A stretch of DNA of 61,338 nucleotides from Dactylosporangium sucinum (GCF_014647515.1 NZ_BMPI01000069.1:1-61338), one strand, 5' to 3'; counted from the first letter of the stretch, positions 1 through 9,078 are shown. The notes: generated by a model not told the origin, from the sequence alone. Program-made: numbers and translations.

Positions 1-1070
<1,070 letters not shown>

Positions 1071-1223
1071 GAACGACCTTCCGGTGCGATGAGCGAGCGA
1101 CGGCCGATGCGGCCGAGTTCGCGCACGGCGCGGCCGTGCTGAGTGGCCGGGTTGCTTGTGGTGGCGCCCGCGTGCCGGGTCTCCGATGAGAGGCGGATTC
1201 ACCAGCGCTCGGGCAGCGCGTGA

Positions 1224-1229
1224 ATTGTA
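1224..1229 (-). promoter_or_regulatory. Candidate -10 element upstream of sigA
   Basis: Read on the minus strand, TACAAT sits about 150 nt upstream of the sigA GTG in an otherwise GC-rich stretch. It matches the vegetative -10 consensus (TANNNT), but no convincing -35 lies 16-18 nt further upstream. The rest of the 265-nt gap between sigA and suhB shows no gene. Confidence 0.35.
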
Positions 1230-1335
1230 ACGCTCTCTCGCTCCAACATCCCGCCTTGTGGGTCCCGGGCGCGCTTGTTGTGACCGAACGGATGGGACGA
1301 ATCGGGTTTCGGGCGGCTTTGTAAGGATGGTGACC

Positions 1336-2133
1336 ATGGATCAGCCGGCCGAACTGTTGGCTCTCGCCGTCTCCGTCGCCCGCTCCGCCGCCGCCCTGGC
1401 GGCCGGGATGCGGGCCAGGGGCGTCGACGCCGTCGCCACCAAGTCCACCGCCACCGATGTGGTCACCGCCGCCGACCGGGCGGTCGAGCGGCACGTCCGC
1501 GAGGCGCTGCTCGTCGCCCGTCCGGACGACGCGGTACTAGGGGAGGAGTTCGGGGCCACCCCCGAGCGCTCCCGCGTCCGCTGGATCCTGGACCCGATCG
1601 ACGGCACCGTGAATTATCTCTACGACCTGCCGCAGTACGCGGTCTCGCTGGCCGCCGAGGTCGACGGGCAGGTGGTCGCCGGGGTCGTGGTCAACGCGGC
1701 GACCGGCAAGGAGTGGACGGCCGTCCGGGGCGGCGGCGCCTGGTCGGGTGACCGCCGGCTGACCTGCTCCGGCGAGACCGACCTGGGTCAGGCGCTGGTC
1801 GGCACCGGCTTCGGCTACGCGGCCGAGCGGCGGCTGCACCAGGCCCGGGTGCTCGCCGGCCTGATCGGCCACGTGCGCGACGTGCGGCGGTTCGGTGCCG
1901 CCTCCATCGACCTCTGCCTGGTGGCGGAGGGCGCGCTCGACGCCTACTACGAAAAGGGCCTCAACGCCTGGGACCATGCCGCCGGTGGCCTGGTGGCGGC
2001 GGAGGCCGGCGTGCTCGTCACCGGGCTGAACGGGGCACCTCCCGGGCCGGCCATGGTGGTGGCGGCGCCGCCTGCCCTCCACGGCCCACTGCACGACCGC
2101 CTGGCCGAGCTGGACGCGGCCGGCGGGCCGTGA
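1336..2133 (+). CDS. suhB: Inositol monophosphatase family protein
   Basis: A 265-residue Mg2+-dependent phosphatase of the IMPase/FBPase/CysQ fold, likely dephosphorylating inositol-1-phosphate or a related sugar phosphate. The metal site is visible as GEEFG (about residue 70), then the DPIDGT motif within ILDPIDGTVNYLYDLP (about residues 88-103), and the second metal motif WDHAAGGLVAAEAG near residue 215. Length is typical. ATG 1336 is preferred because AAGGA ends 8 nt before it; an ATG at 1327 lacks a ribosome site. The gene is divergent from sigA, and the same neighbourhood holds suhB (Rv2701c) in M. tuberculosis. The substrate cannot be fixed from sequence. Confidence 0.9.
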   Translation: MDQPAELLALAVSVARSAAALAAGMRARGVDAVATKSTATDVVTAADRAVERHVREALLVARPDDAVLGEEFGATPERSRVRWILDPIDGTVNYLYDLPQYAVSLAAEVDGQVVAGVVVNAATGKEWTAVRGGGAWSGDRRLTCSGETDLGQALVGTGFGYAAERRLHQARVLAGLIGHVRDVRRFGAASIDLCLVAEGALDAYYEKGLNAWDHAAGGLVAAEAGVLVTGLNGAPPGPAMVVAAPPALHGPLHDRLAELDAAGGP

Positions 2134-2136
2134 AAC

Positions 2137-2676
2137 CTATTCGCTTGCGCAGGTGCCCTCGGGCAACGTCGGGTTGCCCAGGGCGCCGATGGCCTGGTTG
2201 ACCTCAGTGGTGGTCGGCAGCTGCTGAAAGCGACCGCCGATGATCACGTCGACCTGGTCGTCCTGCCGCGCCTTGTCGAACTGCGTCTCCGCCTGGTTCA
2301 GGAAATACGCCCGCATGAGCCAGGCGGCGCCGACGGTCTTCGGGCCGTAGCGGATGAAGGCCACCTCGTCGCCGGGCTTGTTCACCGGCGGGTTCGGCCC
2401 CGCCGTCTGGACCTTCGCCTCCTTGAACCGGCGGGCGAGGAACTCCTTCGACACGTCGCCGGCCAGGCCGGGCTTCCCGGTGGCGTTGTAGATGTTGAGC
2501 TTCACCTCTTCGGGCGTGGGGAGCTTCGCGTTGGCGACGATGGCGCCCTCGGCACAGCCCTCGGCCGCCTGGGGGCCGCTCTGCCGATCCTTGACCAGGG
2601 CGACGATCACGAAGATGGCCGCGGCGACGACGAGGGTGCCGACCACCGCGAGCGCCCTGACCCGCGCAAAACTCAT
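2137..2676 (-). CDS. Membrane-anchored LytR C-terminal-domain protein
   Basis: A 179-residue protein with one N-terminal transmembrane helix (about residues 8-28) and an extracytoplasmic LytR_C-type domain beginning VKLNIYNATGKPGLAGDVS. It corresponds by position to M. tuberculosis Rv2700 (Cei), an envelope-integrity factor (from memory). It lacks the LytR-CpsA-Psr phosphotransferase domain, so it is the LytR_C module alone. A GGGGAG site sits 6 nt before the ATG. It is convergent with suhB, with a 3-nt gap. Two cysteines (about residues 41 and 176) could form a disulfide in the exported domain. The cell-wall role is inferred from orthology. Confidence 0.85.
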   Translation of the reverse strand: MSFARVRALAVVGTLVVAAAIFVIVALVKDRQSGPQAAEGCAEGAIVANAKLPTPEEVKLNIYNATGKPGLAGDVSKEFLARRFKEAKVQTAGPNPPVNKPGDEVAFIRYGPKTVGAAWLMRAYFLNQAETQFDKARQDDQVDVIIGGRFQQLPTTTEVNQAIGALGNPTLPEGTCASE

Positions 2677-3033
2677 GGTTGCTCCCCGCCCTGCCGCTGC
2701 TCCGTCACCAGTAAGACGCTCTGGCTGCCGGGAAGGTTAGCGCCTGCCGGCCATCGATGTTGCAGTCCCCACCCGGGATACCACAAAGTTCCTACCCGGC
2801 GTTGCGGTACGACTCCCCACGGAAGCGGGCGGGTGGCGGTATCGTCGCATCGCCGCGGCGCGGGCTGGTTCGGCGCCGTGGAAAGATCGTTGTGTCGCCT
2901 CGGTCACATTGGGAACAAGTTTCCGCGCGTGGGCGTACAACAAACGCACGAGGGGCGGTAAGGTACGCCGCCCGATCGACGTTATACCGGGCGCGATACC
3001 TACCGGCGACACGAAACAGGAGTGTGAACACCG
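2677..3033. other. Intergenic promoter region between two divergent genes
   Basis: These 357 bases separate the LytR_C gene (minus) from the DUF4193 gene (plus) and hold no convincing ORF. The right half is relatively AT-rich. On the plus strand TAAGGT (2959-2964) is a candidate -10. A short dyad, GGAA-N4-TTCC, lies at about 2911-2922. An ECF-type promoter was considered because of GGGAAC, but no matching -10 at the right spacing was found. Confidence 0.35.
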
Positions 3034-3330
3034 ATGGCCACCGACTACGACGCGCCACGTCGCGACGAGGTCGACCTCGGGGAGGACAGCCTCGAGGAGC
3101 TGAAGTCCCGCCGGACCGATGCGCAGTCCGCGATCGTCGACGTCGACGACTCAGAAATCGCTGAGAACTTCGAGCTGCCGGGCGCCGACCTGGCTGACGA
3201 GGACATGACGGTCAAGGTCCTGCCGATGCAGGCCGACGAGTTCCGCTGCTCGCGGTGCTTCCTGGTGCACCACCGCAGCCAGCTCGCGGTCGAGCGGAAC
3301 GGGGAGCTGATCTGCCGCGAGTGCGCGTGA
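3034..3330 (+). CDS. DUF4193 family zinc-ribbon-like protein
   Basis: A 98-residue soluble acidic protein. The C-terminal third holds two Cys pairs, CSRC (about residue 71) and CREC (about residue 94), separated by a HHRSQL segment, so it probably binds one zinc ion. This matches DUF4193, an actinobacterial family of unknown function found near dut and sigA (Rv2699c position). The central segment is rich in Asp/Glu. AGGAG lies about 11 nt before ATG 3034. Short zinc ribbons of this kind often contact nucleic acid or protein partners, but nothing here identifies one. Family assignment is confident; function is unknown. Confidence 0.88.
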   Translation: MATDYDAPRRDEVDLGEDSLEELKSRRTDAQSAIVDVDDSEIAENFELPGADLADEDMTVKVLPMQADEFRCSRCFLVHHRSQLAVERNGELICRECA

Positions 3331-3349
3331 TCCGGAAGTTGATCACGCG
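3324..3349. terminator. Hairpin over the DUF4193 stop codon
   Basis: CGCGTGATC (3324-3332) and GATCACGCG (3341-3349) form a perfect 9-bp stem with an 8-nt loop that includes the stop codon. There is no T-tract. It could attenuate readthrough into the next gene or be incidental. Confidence 0.35.
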
Positions 3350-3411
3350 GAGGTGGCGCAGCCGTGCTTGAGTCATAGACGGCGACGTTCCGTACCCCCC
3401 GGAGGTTGACG

Positions 3412-4200
3412 ATGGTCCAGTCGGTCCCCGCCGACGAGGCGGCCGAGAACGAGCCGGTCGCCGAGGCCGAGCTGTCCAACGCCGTCAGCCGGTTGACGGA
3501 GGAGGACACGCAAGCCCCGGAGCGGCGGCGGCTGCTGGGCCGGATCATGCGCGTCGAGCTGCGCGAGCGGGGCGTCAAGGACCTGTTCCGGCCCAAGAAG
3601 GCGATCAACTGGATCACCGACGCGGTGACGCGCGTCGCACCCCACGTCCAGGTGCGCGACCTGGAGACCCTGCGGGCCCACCACGGCGGCCTGGAGGGCG
3701 ACCAGCTCGCCGAACGCCTGATCCGCAACGCCTCGCGGGTGACCGCGGGCATCGGCGCCGCCGGCGGCGGCGTGGCGGCCGTCGAATGGGCCGTGACGCC
3801 GACGCTGATGTCCGCCCCGGTCCTGCTGGCCGCGGAGACGGTGGCGGTCGTCGCCGTCGAGATGAAGCTCATCGGCGAGCTGCACGCCGTCTACGGCCAG
3901 CCCGTCCAGGGCACGGGCACCCAGCGCGCGGTCGCGCTGATCCAGGCCTGGGCCCAGCGCCGCGGCGTCAACCCCATGCGCGTCGGCGGCAGCGTCGCCG
4001 CGGCGATGGGCACCGCCCTGCGCAAGGAGCTGCGGGATCGGATCCTCAGGCGCTTCGGGCGCAATCTGAGCAGCCTGGGTCCCCTCCTCACCGGTGCCGC
4101 CATCGGCGGTTTCCTGAACCGGCGGGCGACGCTCGCGCTCGGCGCCGACATCCGCAAGGACCTGAAGGCCTCAGCGGACCCGCGCGTCATCGAGGGCTGA
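3412..4200 (+). CDS. Conserved hypothetical protein with hydrophobic middle segment
   Basis: A 262-residue protein of unassigned function. The N-terminal 60 residues are acidic, followed by a basic helix region. Two weakly hydrophobic Gly/Ala-rich segments follow (about residues 105-145), reminiscent of EcsC/DUF697-type membrane-associated helices; the segment after them ends in MKLIGELHAVYGQP. A third Gly-rich hydrophobic patch (LGPLLTGAAIGGFLNRR) lies near residue 225. The start is set by GGAGG at 3401-3405, six nt before ATG 3412, rather than the earlier TTG. It overlaps the convergent DUF3093 gene by 30 nt. The EcsC-like idea is only a resemblance. Confidence 0.7.
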   Translation: MVQSVPADEAAENEPVAEAELSNAVSRLTEEDTQAPERRRLLGRIMRVELRERGVKDLFRPKKAINWITDAVTRVAPHVQVRDLETLRAHHGGLEGDQLAERLIRNASRVTAGIGAAGGGVAAVEWAVTPTLMSAPVLLAAETVAVVAVEMKLIGELHAVYGQPVQGTGTQRAVALIQAWAQRRGVNPMRVGGSVAAAMGTALRKELRDRILRRFGRNLSSLGPLLTGAAIGGFLNRRATLALGADIRKDLKASADPRVIEG

Positions 4201-4629
4201 TCGCAGGGCCTCCGGGTGCCGGGTGCTGATCAGCCAGTACGGCGTGGGGTCGGCCTCGTCGACCACCTGCACCCGCACGGCGCCGCCGATCCAGGGCCGC
4301 TGCACGACGAACGCCTCCGGATTCGCGTAGGGCCCCAGGAGGTCCCGCTTCTCGTCGGGGGTGAGGGTCGTCACCTCGCCGACGTACCGCAGTGGGATGT
4401 GCGCGTCGTCCACCCGCAGCTCGCCGTTGGACACCTCGACGCGGATGCGGCCGAGCCGCCACAGCCCCACGACGGTCAGCGGCAGCAGCACGAGGTAGGC
4501 GATCCAGGTCGCCGCGCCCGGCGCACCCAGCTTGACCTCGGCCGCCAGCGTGACGGCGATCGCCACCGCGGGCAGCCAGAGCCACCAGGCGACGGTGAGA
4601 CGCTCACGGTACGGGTTCGGCTGTGCCAC
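4171..4629 (-). CDS. DUF3093 family membrane protein
   Basis: A 152-residue protein with two N-terminal transmembrane helices (about residues 14-32 and 38-56) after YRERLTVAWWLWLP, followed by a cytoplasmic beta-rich domain ending in a conserved PYWLISTRHPEAL segment. This pattern matches DUF3093, an actinobacterial family normally encoded next to dut, as here (Rv2698 position). The C-terminal part resembles a PH-like module, as in other two-helix plus beta-domain proteins (inference). It is divergent from dut and convergent with the preceding gene. The molecular role is unknown. Confidence 0.85.
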   Translation of the reverse strand: MAQPNPYRERLTVAWWLWLPAVAIAVTLAAEVKLGAPGAATWIAYLVLLPLTVVGLWRLGRIRVEVSNGELRVDDAHIPLRYVGEVTTLTPDEKRDLLGPYANPEAFVVQRPWIGGAVRVQVVDEADPTPYWLISTRHPEALRSALDDARVR

Positions 4630-4681
4630 GTGTGCGAGGGTACGTGTTCAGGCGCCCGGCCGACCCGGCAGGATGGAGACC

Positions 4682-5161
4682 ATGCGGATGGACGTGCTCA
4701 TCAAGCGGCTCGTGCCCGATCTGCCGCTGCCGTCGTACGCCCATCCGGGCGACGCCGGCGCCGACCTGGTCGCGGCCGAGGACGTGGAACTTCCGCCGGG
4801 CGAGCGGGCCCTCGTGCGCACCGGCGTCGCGATCGCGCTGCCGGAGGGCTACGTGGGGCTGGTTCACCCGCGGTCGGGCCTGGCGGCCCGGCTCGGGGTC
4901 ACGGTGCTCAACGCGCCCGGGACGGTCGACGCCGGCTACCGCGGTGAGATCCTGGTGAACCTTGTGAATCACGATCGGGTGACCACGGCGAAGATCAGCC
5001 GCGGTGACCGGATTGCCCAGCTTGTGATCCAACGGGTGGAGCGGGCACACTTCCACGTCGTCGAGGACCTTCCCGATACTGTGCGCGGGGCCGGTGGCCA
5101 CGGGTCCACCGGCGGGCATGCCGGCCTGACGGCGGCAGCGGACTTGGAGGCAGAGCAGTGA
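4682..5161 (+). CDS. dut: Deoxyuridine 5'-triphosphate nucleotidohydrolase
   Basis: dUTPase hydrolyses dUTP to dUMP and pyrophosphate, limiting uracil incorporation and feeding thymidylate synthesis; it acts as a homotrimer. All five trimeric-dUTPase motifs are visible: HPGDAGADL (motif 1), PRSGLA (2), GTVDAGYRGEI (3, with the catalytic Asp and substrate-gating Tyr), GDRIAQLV (4), and RGAGGHGSTGG (5, the P-loop-like tail). Length (159 residues) is normal. ATG 4682 or ATG 4688 may be used; GGAG at 4675-4678 fits 4688 better. The stop overlaps the next GTG by 4 nt, implying coupled translation with the DUF3710 gene. Confidence 0.97.
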   Translation: MRMDVLIKRLVPDLPLPSYAHPGDAGADLVAAEDVELPPGERALVRTGVAIALPEGYVGLVHPRSGLAARLGVTVLNAPGTVDAGYRGEILVNLVNHDRVTTAKISRGDRIAQLVIQRVERAHFHVVEDLPDTVRGAGGHGSTGGHAGLTAAADLEAEQ

Positions 5162-5901
5162 TCTTCTCGCGCAATCGCGGGAGCGGACGGCACGCCAAGG
5201 GCGACTCGCGCCCGCGCGCCGAGGCCGACCTCGACCTGACCGAGGACGACGAGGTCGAAGAGGCGTCGGCGGGCGGCAAGTCGGTGCGCACCGGGGGGCC
5301 CTACGACATCACCGAGGCTCCGGCCGGCATCGCCCAGCTCGACCTCGGCGCGCTGAAGGTGCCGGCGGTCGAGGACGTCGAGGTCCGGGTCCAGGCCGAC
5401 AACGAGGGCAAGATCCAGCAGATCGTGCTCGTGTCCGGCGAGAGCGCCCTGCAGCTCGGGGTGTTCGCCGCGCCGCGCAGCGAGGGCATCTGGGACGAGG
5501 TCCGCGCCGAGATCCGCAAGCAGCTCTTCAACGACGGCGTCGCGGCCGAGGAGGCCGAGGGCGACTACGGCACCGAGCTGCGCGCCCGGGTCCGCACGCC
5601 GGACGGCCTGACCGACATCCGGTTCGTCGGCGTCGACGGCCCGCGCTGGCTGGTCCGCGCCGTCTACCAGGGCGCCGCCGCGGTCGACCCCTCCGTCGCC
5701 CCGGCCCTCACCGAGTGCCTGCGCAATCTGGTCGTCGATCGGGGCAACGAGGCCATGCCGGTCCGCGAGCCGCTCCCGCTGCACCTGCCCAAGGAGGTCG
5801 CCGAGGCGTCGGCCGACCCGGAGGAGCAGGCCGACGGCGAGCCGGTGAACGGCGACGGGGCCGCCCGCCGAAAGCCGTCACCCCGCCCCCGTCGCAAATA
5901 G
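5158..5901 (+). CDS. DUF3710 family protein
   Basis: A 247-residue soluble protein read from GTG 5158, overlapping the dut stop by 4 nt (GTGA). The charged N-terminus is followed by the conserved core GGPYDITEAPAGIAQLDLG, then SALQLGVFAAPRSEGIWDEV, and RFVGVDGPRWLVRAVYQG near residue 165. These are landmarks of DUF3710, an actinobacterial family that accompanies dut (Rv2696c position). The C-terminus ends in a basic Lys/Arg/Pro tail. There are no membrane segments. Coupling to dut suggests a link to nucleotide or DNA metabolism, but function is not established. Confidence 0.87.
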   Translation: MIFSRNRGSGRHAKGDSRPRAEADLDLTEDDEVEEASAGGKSVRTGGPYDITEAPAGIAQLDLGALKVPAVEDVEVRVQADNEGKIQQIVLVSGESALQLGVFAAPRSEGIWDEVRAEIRKQLFNDGVAAEEAEGDYGTELRARVRTPDGLTDIRFVGVDGPRWLVRAVYQGAAAVDPSVAPALTECLRNLVVDRGNEAMPVREPLPLHLPKEVAEASADPEEQADGEPVNGDGAARRKPSPRPRRK

Positions 5902-5934
5902 CCGGATCTCGCGTACCGTCGTAGTGAGGGTGTC

Positions 5935-6357
5935 ATGACAGCCAAGGAGGGTGGCACCGTCATCATGGCCACGGACAGTGAGAGCGCGGTCGAGCAGCGG
6001 GGGCTTCGGAAGTTCTTCCGCCGGCTGACCGCGAGCGACTCCGAGCTCGAGGCGGAAGAGCTGCAGCGCGACGCCAAGGAATGCGGCAGCATGCCGGCGC
6101 TGGCATGCCGGCGCGGTCAGGTGGTGAGCCTCAAGGGACGGCTGCGCACGGTGGTCTACACGCCGCGCACCAACCTGCCGACCCTGGAGGCCGAGCTGTT
6201 CGACGGCAGTGACCTGGTCACACTGGTGTGGCTGGGGCGCCGGCACATCGCCGGCATCGAGCCGGGGCGGGCGATCACGGCGAAGGGGCGCATCGCGGTC
6301 CGGGACGGCCGTAAGGTGCTCTACAACCCGTACTACGAGCTCGACACCCCTCGATAG
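5935..6357 (+). CDS. OB-fold nucleic-acid-binding protein
   Basis: A 140-residue protein with an N-terminal helical segment and an OB-fold domain from about residue 60. The strands GQVVSLKGRLRTVVYTP, LEAELFDGSDLVTLVWLG and GRAITAKGRIAVRDGRK resemble the RecG/tRNA-anticodon type OB fold that binds single-stranded nucleic acid. It matches the Rv2694c position. Starts at ATG 5935 (weak GAGGG upstream) or ATG 5965 (AAGGAGG 14 nt upstream) are both possible; the core domain is unaffected. It lies 33 nt after DUF3710 and 24 nt before DUF3159, probably in one operon. Partner and ligand are unknown. Confidence 0.82.
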   Translation: MTAKEGGTVIMATDSESAVEQRGLRKFFRRLTASDSELEAEELQRDAKECGSMPALACRRGQVVSLKGRLRTVVYTPRTNLPTLEAELFDGSDLVTLVWLGRRHIAGIEPGRAITAKGRIAVRDGRKVLYNPYYELDTPR

Positions 6358-6381
6358 CTCACCGATTGCGAATGGGGCCGG

Positions 6382-7101
6382 ATGCAGCCAGCTGACAAGA
6401 CCACCACGTCGTCGCCGGCCGAGGAGGAGCCGCTCCCGTCCTTCTCGGTCCAGATGTCCGAGCAGTTGGGCGGGGTGCGCGGGCTCGTCGAGTCCAGCAT
6501 CCCGATCACGCTGTTCATCGTGGTGAACTTCCTCGGCGACCATTTCGAGTGGTGGTCCCTGCGCACCTCGCTGATCATCGCGGTGGGCGCCGCGCTGTCG
6601 ATGGCGGCCTACCGCCTGAGCCGCCGCGAGCCCACCCGGCACGCCTTCAACGGCGTGTTCGGCATCGCCATCGGCGCGTACATCGCGTGGAAGAGCGGCG
6701 ACGCCAAGGACATCTACCTGCCGGGCATGTTCCTGAGCGCCGGCTACGTGCTGGGCATGCTCGGCTCGGTCGCGTTCGGCCGCCCGCTCGTCGGCTGGCT
6801 GTGGTCGGTCATGCTCGACAAGGGCGCGACGCGCTGGTACGACAACATCCGCCTGCGCCGCACCTTCACCTGGCTGACCGTCGTGTGGGCCGCCGTCTAC
6901 GCGGCGAAGCTGGGCGTGCAGGTGCTCCTGTACCTCGACACGGCCGAGAACGCCGACGACTGGCTGGGTGTGGCCCGGCTGGCCCTGGGCTGGCCGCCGT
7001 ATGCGCTGCTGGCCGCGCTGACCGTGTGGCAGGCCCGGCGGATTCTGCGCAGCGACCCGGCCGAGCCTGAGTACCGCGCGGCCGAGCCCAAGCCCGCCTG
7101 A
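6382..7101 (+). CDS. DUF3159 family integral membrane protein
   Basis: A 239-residue membrane protein with five to six predicted helices, starting IPITLFIVVNFLG (about residue 38), then SLIIAVGAALSMAAYRL, FGIAIGAYIAWKSG, GYVLGMLGSVAFGRPL, FTWLTVVWAAVYAAKLG and a last helix near residue 210. It matches DUF3159 (Rv2693c position), found beside trk genes in actinobacteria. The soluble N-terminus is acidic and the C-terminus short. It is likely the last gene of the dut operon; downstream lies a long repeat-rich gap before convergent trkA genes. Function is unknown; a transport or envelope role is only a guess. Confidence 0.85.
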   Translation: MQPADKTTTSSPAEEEPLPSFSVQMSEQLGGVRGLVESSIPITLFIVVNFLGDHFEWWSLRTSLIIAVGAALSMAAYRLSRREPTRHAFNGVFGIAIGAYIAWKSGDAKDIYLPGMFLSAGYVLGMLGSVAFGRPLVGWLWSVMLDKGATRWYDNIRLRRTFTWLTVVWAAVYAAKLGVQVLLYLDTAENADDWLGVARLALGWPPYALLAALTVWQARRILRSDPAEPEYRAAEPKPA

Positions 7102-7619
7102 CCAACACCGGCCCCGCCGCCGGCAGCGGCCCGCTCAAGGCCCGCCGCCCGGCGCTCGCTGTCTGCTGCCCGGCGCCCCGCGAGCCCGCTGCCCGGCGCC
7201 CGCTGCCCGCTGGCTGCTGCCTGGCGCCCGCTGCCCGCTGCCTGGCGCCCGCTGCCCGCTGCCCGGTGCCCGCGAGTCCGTGCCCGCGATCCTGGACTTG
7301 TGATCCCCGACTTATCCGAAAAAGCCGACAAATCCGGGACCGCAAGTCCAAGATCGCGGGCGCCGGTGGAGTTCGCGCGAGGGTGGAGCGGGGCGCTGGA
7401 GCGGGCGTGGGGCGGTGGGCCCGGCGCTGCCGTGGGCCGTGGGCCGTGGGCCGTGCGCGGCGCGGAACGGTTGGGGCGGTGGGGAGGGCGCGGCGTGGGA
7501 CGGTGGAGCGGGCGCGGGAGGGTGGCGCTGACGGCTGGCCGCTGGCGTGGGCCGTTGGGCGGGCACGGGGGAGCGGAGCCGGCGGTGGGGCGGGGGAGCG
7601 GAGCGAGCGGCCGCGCGGG
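7102..7619. repeat. Repeat-rich non-coding gap between convergent genes
   Basis: These 518 bases hold no credible gene. From about 7190 to 7262 a degenerate 21-bp unit built from GCCTGGCGCCCGCTGCCC recurs (copies starting at 7218 and 7239 are near-identical). A 78-bp palindrome lies at 7283-7360 (listed separately). From about 7430 a G/T-biased low-complexity stretch follows, with GTGGGCC repeated three times. Apparent reading frames here have no family resemblance and translate the repeats. Confidence 0.7.
7283..7360. repeat. 78-bp palindromic element, copy A
   Basis: The outer arms CCCGCGATCCTGGACTTG (7283-7300) and CAAGTCCAAGATCGCGGG (7343-7360) pair over 18 bp with one mismatch. The inner part is also imperfectly symmetrical around GAAAAAG. 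A related 79-bp copy lies at 35321-35399. The element sits between convergent genes, so it could end transcription from both sides, but the second copy between codirectional genes argues for a dispersed repeat. Confidence 0.8.
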
Positions 7620-8312
7620 TCAGGCGTGCTTGTTGCGGGTCTTCTCGACGCTGTCGGCGCCCAGGATCACCGCGCGGACGGAGTCCTCCACCTCGGTGGT
7701 CACGACGAAGATCAGCTCGTCGCCGGCCTCCAGTGGGTCGTCCGGGGTCGGGACCAGCACGCGCTTGCCGCGCAGGATGGCGACCAGGGCCGCGTCGTGG
7801 GGGAGGGGGACGTCGCGCACCGGGTGGCCGACGTAGGGCGCCGACTCGGGCAGCGTGATCTCCACCAGGTTGGCCTCGGACTGGCGGAACGTCATCAGGC
7901 GGACCAGGTCGCCGACCGAGACCGCCTCCTCGACCAGGGCCGCCATGAGGCGCGGCTTGCTGACCGAGACGTCGACGCCCCACTGCTCGTTGAAGAGCCA
8001 CTCGTTCTCGGCCCGGTTGATGCGGGCGACCACGCGCGGCACGGCGAACTCGGTCTTCGCCAGCAGGGACACGACCAGGTTGACCTTGTCGTCGCCCGTG
8101 GCGGCGACCACGACGTCGCAGGAGGAGAGGTCGGCCTCCTGGAGGCTGGACAGCTCGCAGGCGTCCGCCAGAATCCACTCGGCCTGCGGGACCCGCTCCG
8201 GGCGGACCATGCGCGGGACGCGCTCGATGAGCATGACCTGGTGGCCGTTGTCCACCAGCTCCTTGGCGATGGAGCGGCCCACGTTGCCGGCACCGGCGAT
8301 GGCGATGCGCAT
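7620..8312 (-). CDS. TrkA-family potassium uptake regulator (RCK protein), second of pair
   Basis: A 230-residue cytoplasmic protein with an N-terminal Rossmann RCK_N domain (MRIAIAGAGNVGRSIAKEL, a GxGxxG nucleotide site) and a C-terminal RCK_C domain (from about residue 135, ending in EAGDELIFVVTTE). Such subunits bind NAD(H), ATP or c-di-AMP and gate potassium channels or transporters. It corresponds to CeoC of M. tuberculosis by position. It follows the other TrkA gene by 3 nt in one operon, and the pair is divergent from a KimA-like permease. No TrkH/TrkG pore gene is present, so the controlled transporter may be that permease (inference). Confidence 0.92.
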   Translation of the reverse strand: MRIAIAGAGNVGRSIAKELVDNGHQVMLIERVPRMVRPERVPQAEWILADACELSSLQEADLSSCDVVVAATGDDKVNLVVSLLAKTEFAVPRVVARINRAENEWLFNEQWGVDVSVSKPRLMAALVEEAVSVGDLVRLMTFRQSEANLVEITLPESAPYVGHPVRDVPLPHDAALVAILRGKRVLVPTPDDPLEAGDELIFVVTTEVEDSVRAVILGADSVEKTRNKHA

Positions 8313-8315
8313 GTC

Positions 8316-8981
8316 TCAGTGTCCCCCTTCGGGCGCCGAGCCGGTGACCTTCGTCACGGGTGCCAGCATCTCGTCGGTCAGCAACATGAAGGCGAGGTCG
8401 CCGTCCTGGATCACGGTGGACTCGGTCGGCAGCATGGCCAGGCCGAAGCGCATGAGGTAGGCCACGCGGGCGCCGCTGCGCAGCTCCAGCGAGCTGACGG
8501 TGTGCCCGATCCAGTCCGGATGCATCGGCACCTCGACGATCGAGACCGTGCTGGTCGGGTCGCGCCAGACCTCGACGTTGCCCTCGGGGACCAGGTGGCG
8601 CAGCATCCGGTCGGCGGTCCACCGCACGGTGGCGACGGTCGGTATGCCGAGCCGCTCGTACACCTCGGCGCGCTTGGGGTCGTAGATGCGTGCCACGACT
8701 CGTTCGACCCCGAACGTCTCGCGGGCCACGCGGGCGGAGATGATGTTCGAGTTGTCGCCGGAGGACACCGCGGCGAACGCGTCGGCCCGCTCGATGCCGG
8801 CCTGCAGCAGCACCTCCCGGTCGAACCCGACCCCGGTGACCGTCGTGCCGTGGAAATCGGACCCCAGCCGGCGGAACGCGTCGGCGTTGACGTCGACGAC
8901 CGCGACCGTATGCCCGCGCTGCTCCAGGCTCTGCGCCAGCGTGGATCCCACGCGGCCGCATCCCATGATCACGACGTGCAC
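8316..8981 (-). CDS. TrkA-family potassium uptake regulator (RCK protein), first of pair
   Basis: A 221-residue RCK protein: N-terminal nucleotide-binding fold MHVVIMGCGRVGSTLAQSL with GxGxxG, acidic strand end VAVVDVNADAF, and a C-terminal RCK_C domain (about residues 135-215). It starts at GTG 8981 with GGAGG 7 nt upstream. It corresponds to CeoB by position and is the promoter-proximal member of a two-gene operon. Paired single-RCK proteins usually form hetero- or homo-octameric gating rings. About 97 bases separate it from the divergent permease, room for a shared control region. Confidence 0.92.
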   Translation of the reverse strand: MHVVIMGCGRVGSTLAQSLEQRGHTVAVVDVNADAFRRLGSDFHGTTVTGVGFDREVLLQAGIERADAFAAVSSGDNSNIISARVARETFGVERVVARIYDPKRAEVYERLGIPTVATVRWTADRMLRHLVPEGNVEVWRDPTSTVSIVEVPMHPDWIGHTVSSLELRSGARVAYLMRFGLAMLPTESTVIQDGDLAFMLLTDEMLAPVTKVTGSAPEGGH

Positions 8982-9064
8982 GTCCCCGCCTCCGTCCGAA
9001 CCACACTCGCGTTGAGCATGTCATGCGCGGGCGAGACCGGTGCACCGGGAGGCGTCGGGACCCG

Positions 9065-9070
9065 TACGCT
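9065..9070 (+). promoter_or_regulatory. Candidate -10 for a leaderless permease mRNA
   Basis: TACGCT ends 8 nt before GTG 9079, the spacing expected if transcription starts at or next to the start codon. No Shine-Dalgarno sequence precedes the GTG. No strong -35 is seen. Confidence 0.4.
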
Positions 9071-9078
9071 TATTCGTC

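Noticed and set aside
2890..2970. An ECF sigma factor promoter upstream of DUF4193 (GGGAAC)
   Set aside because: No fitting -10 (CGTT or GTT class) lies at the required spacing.
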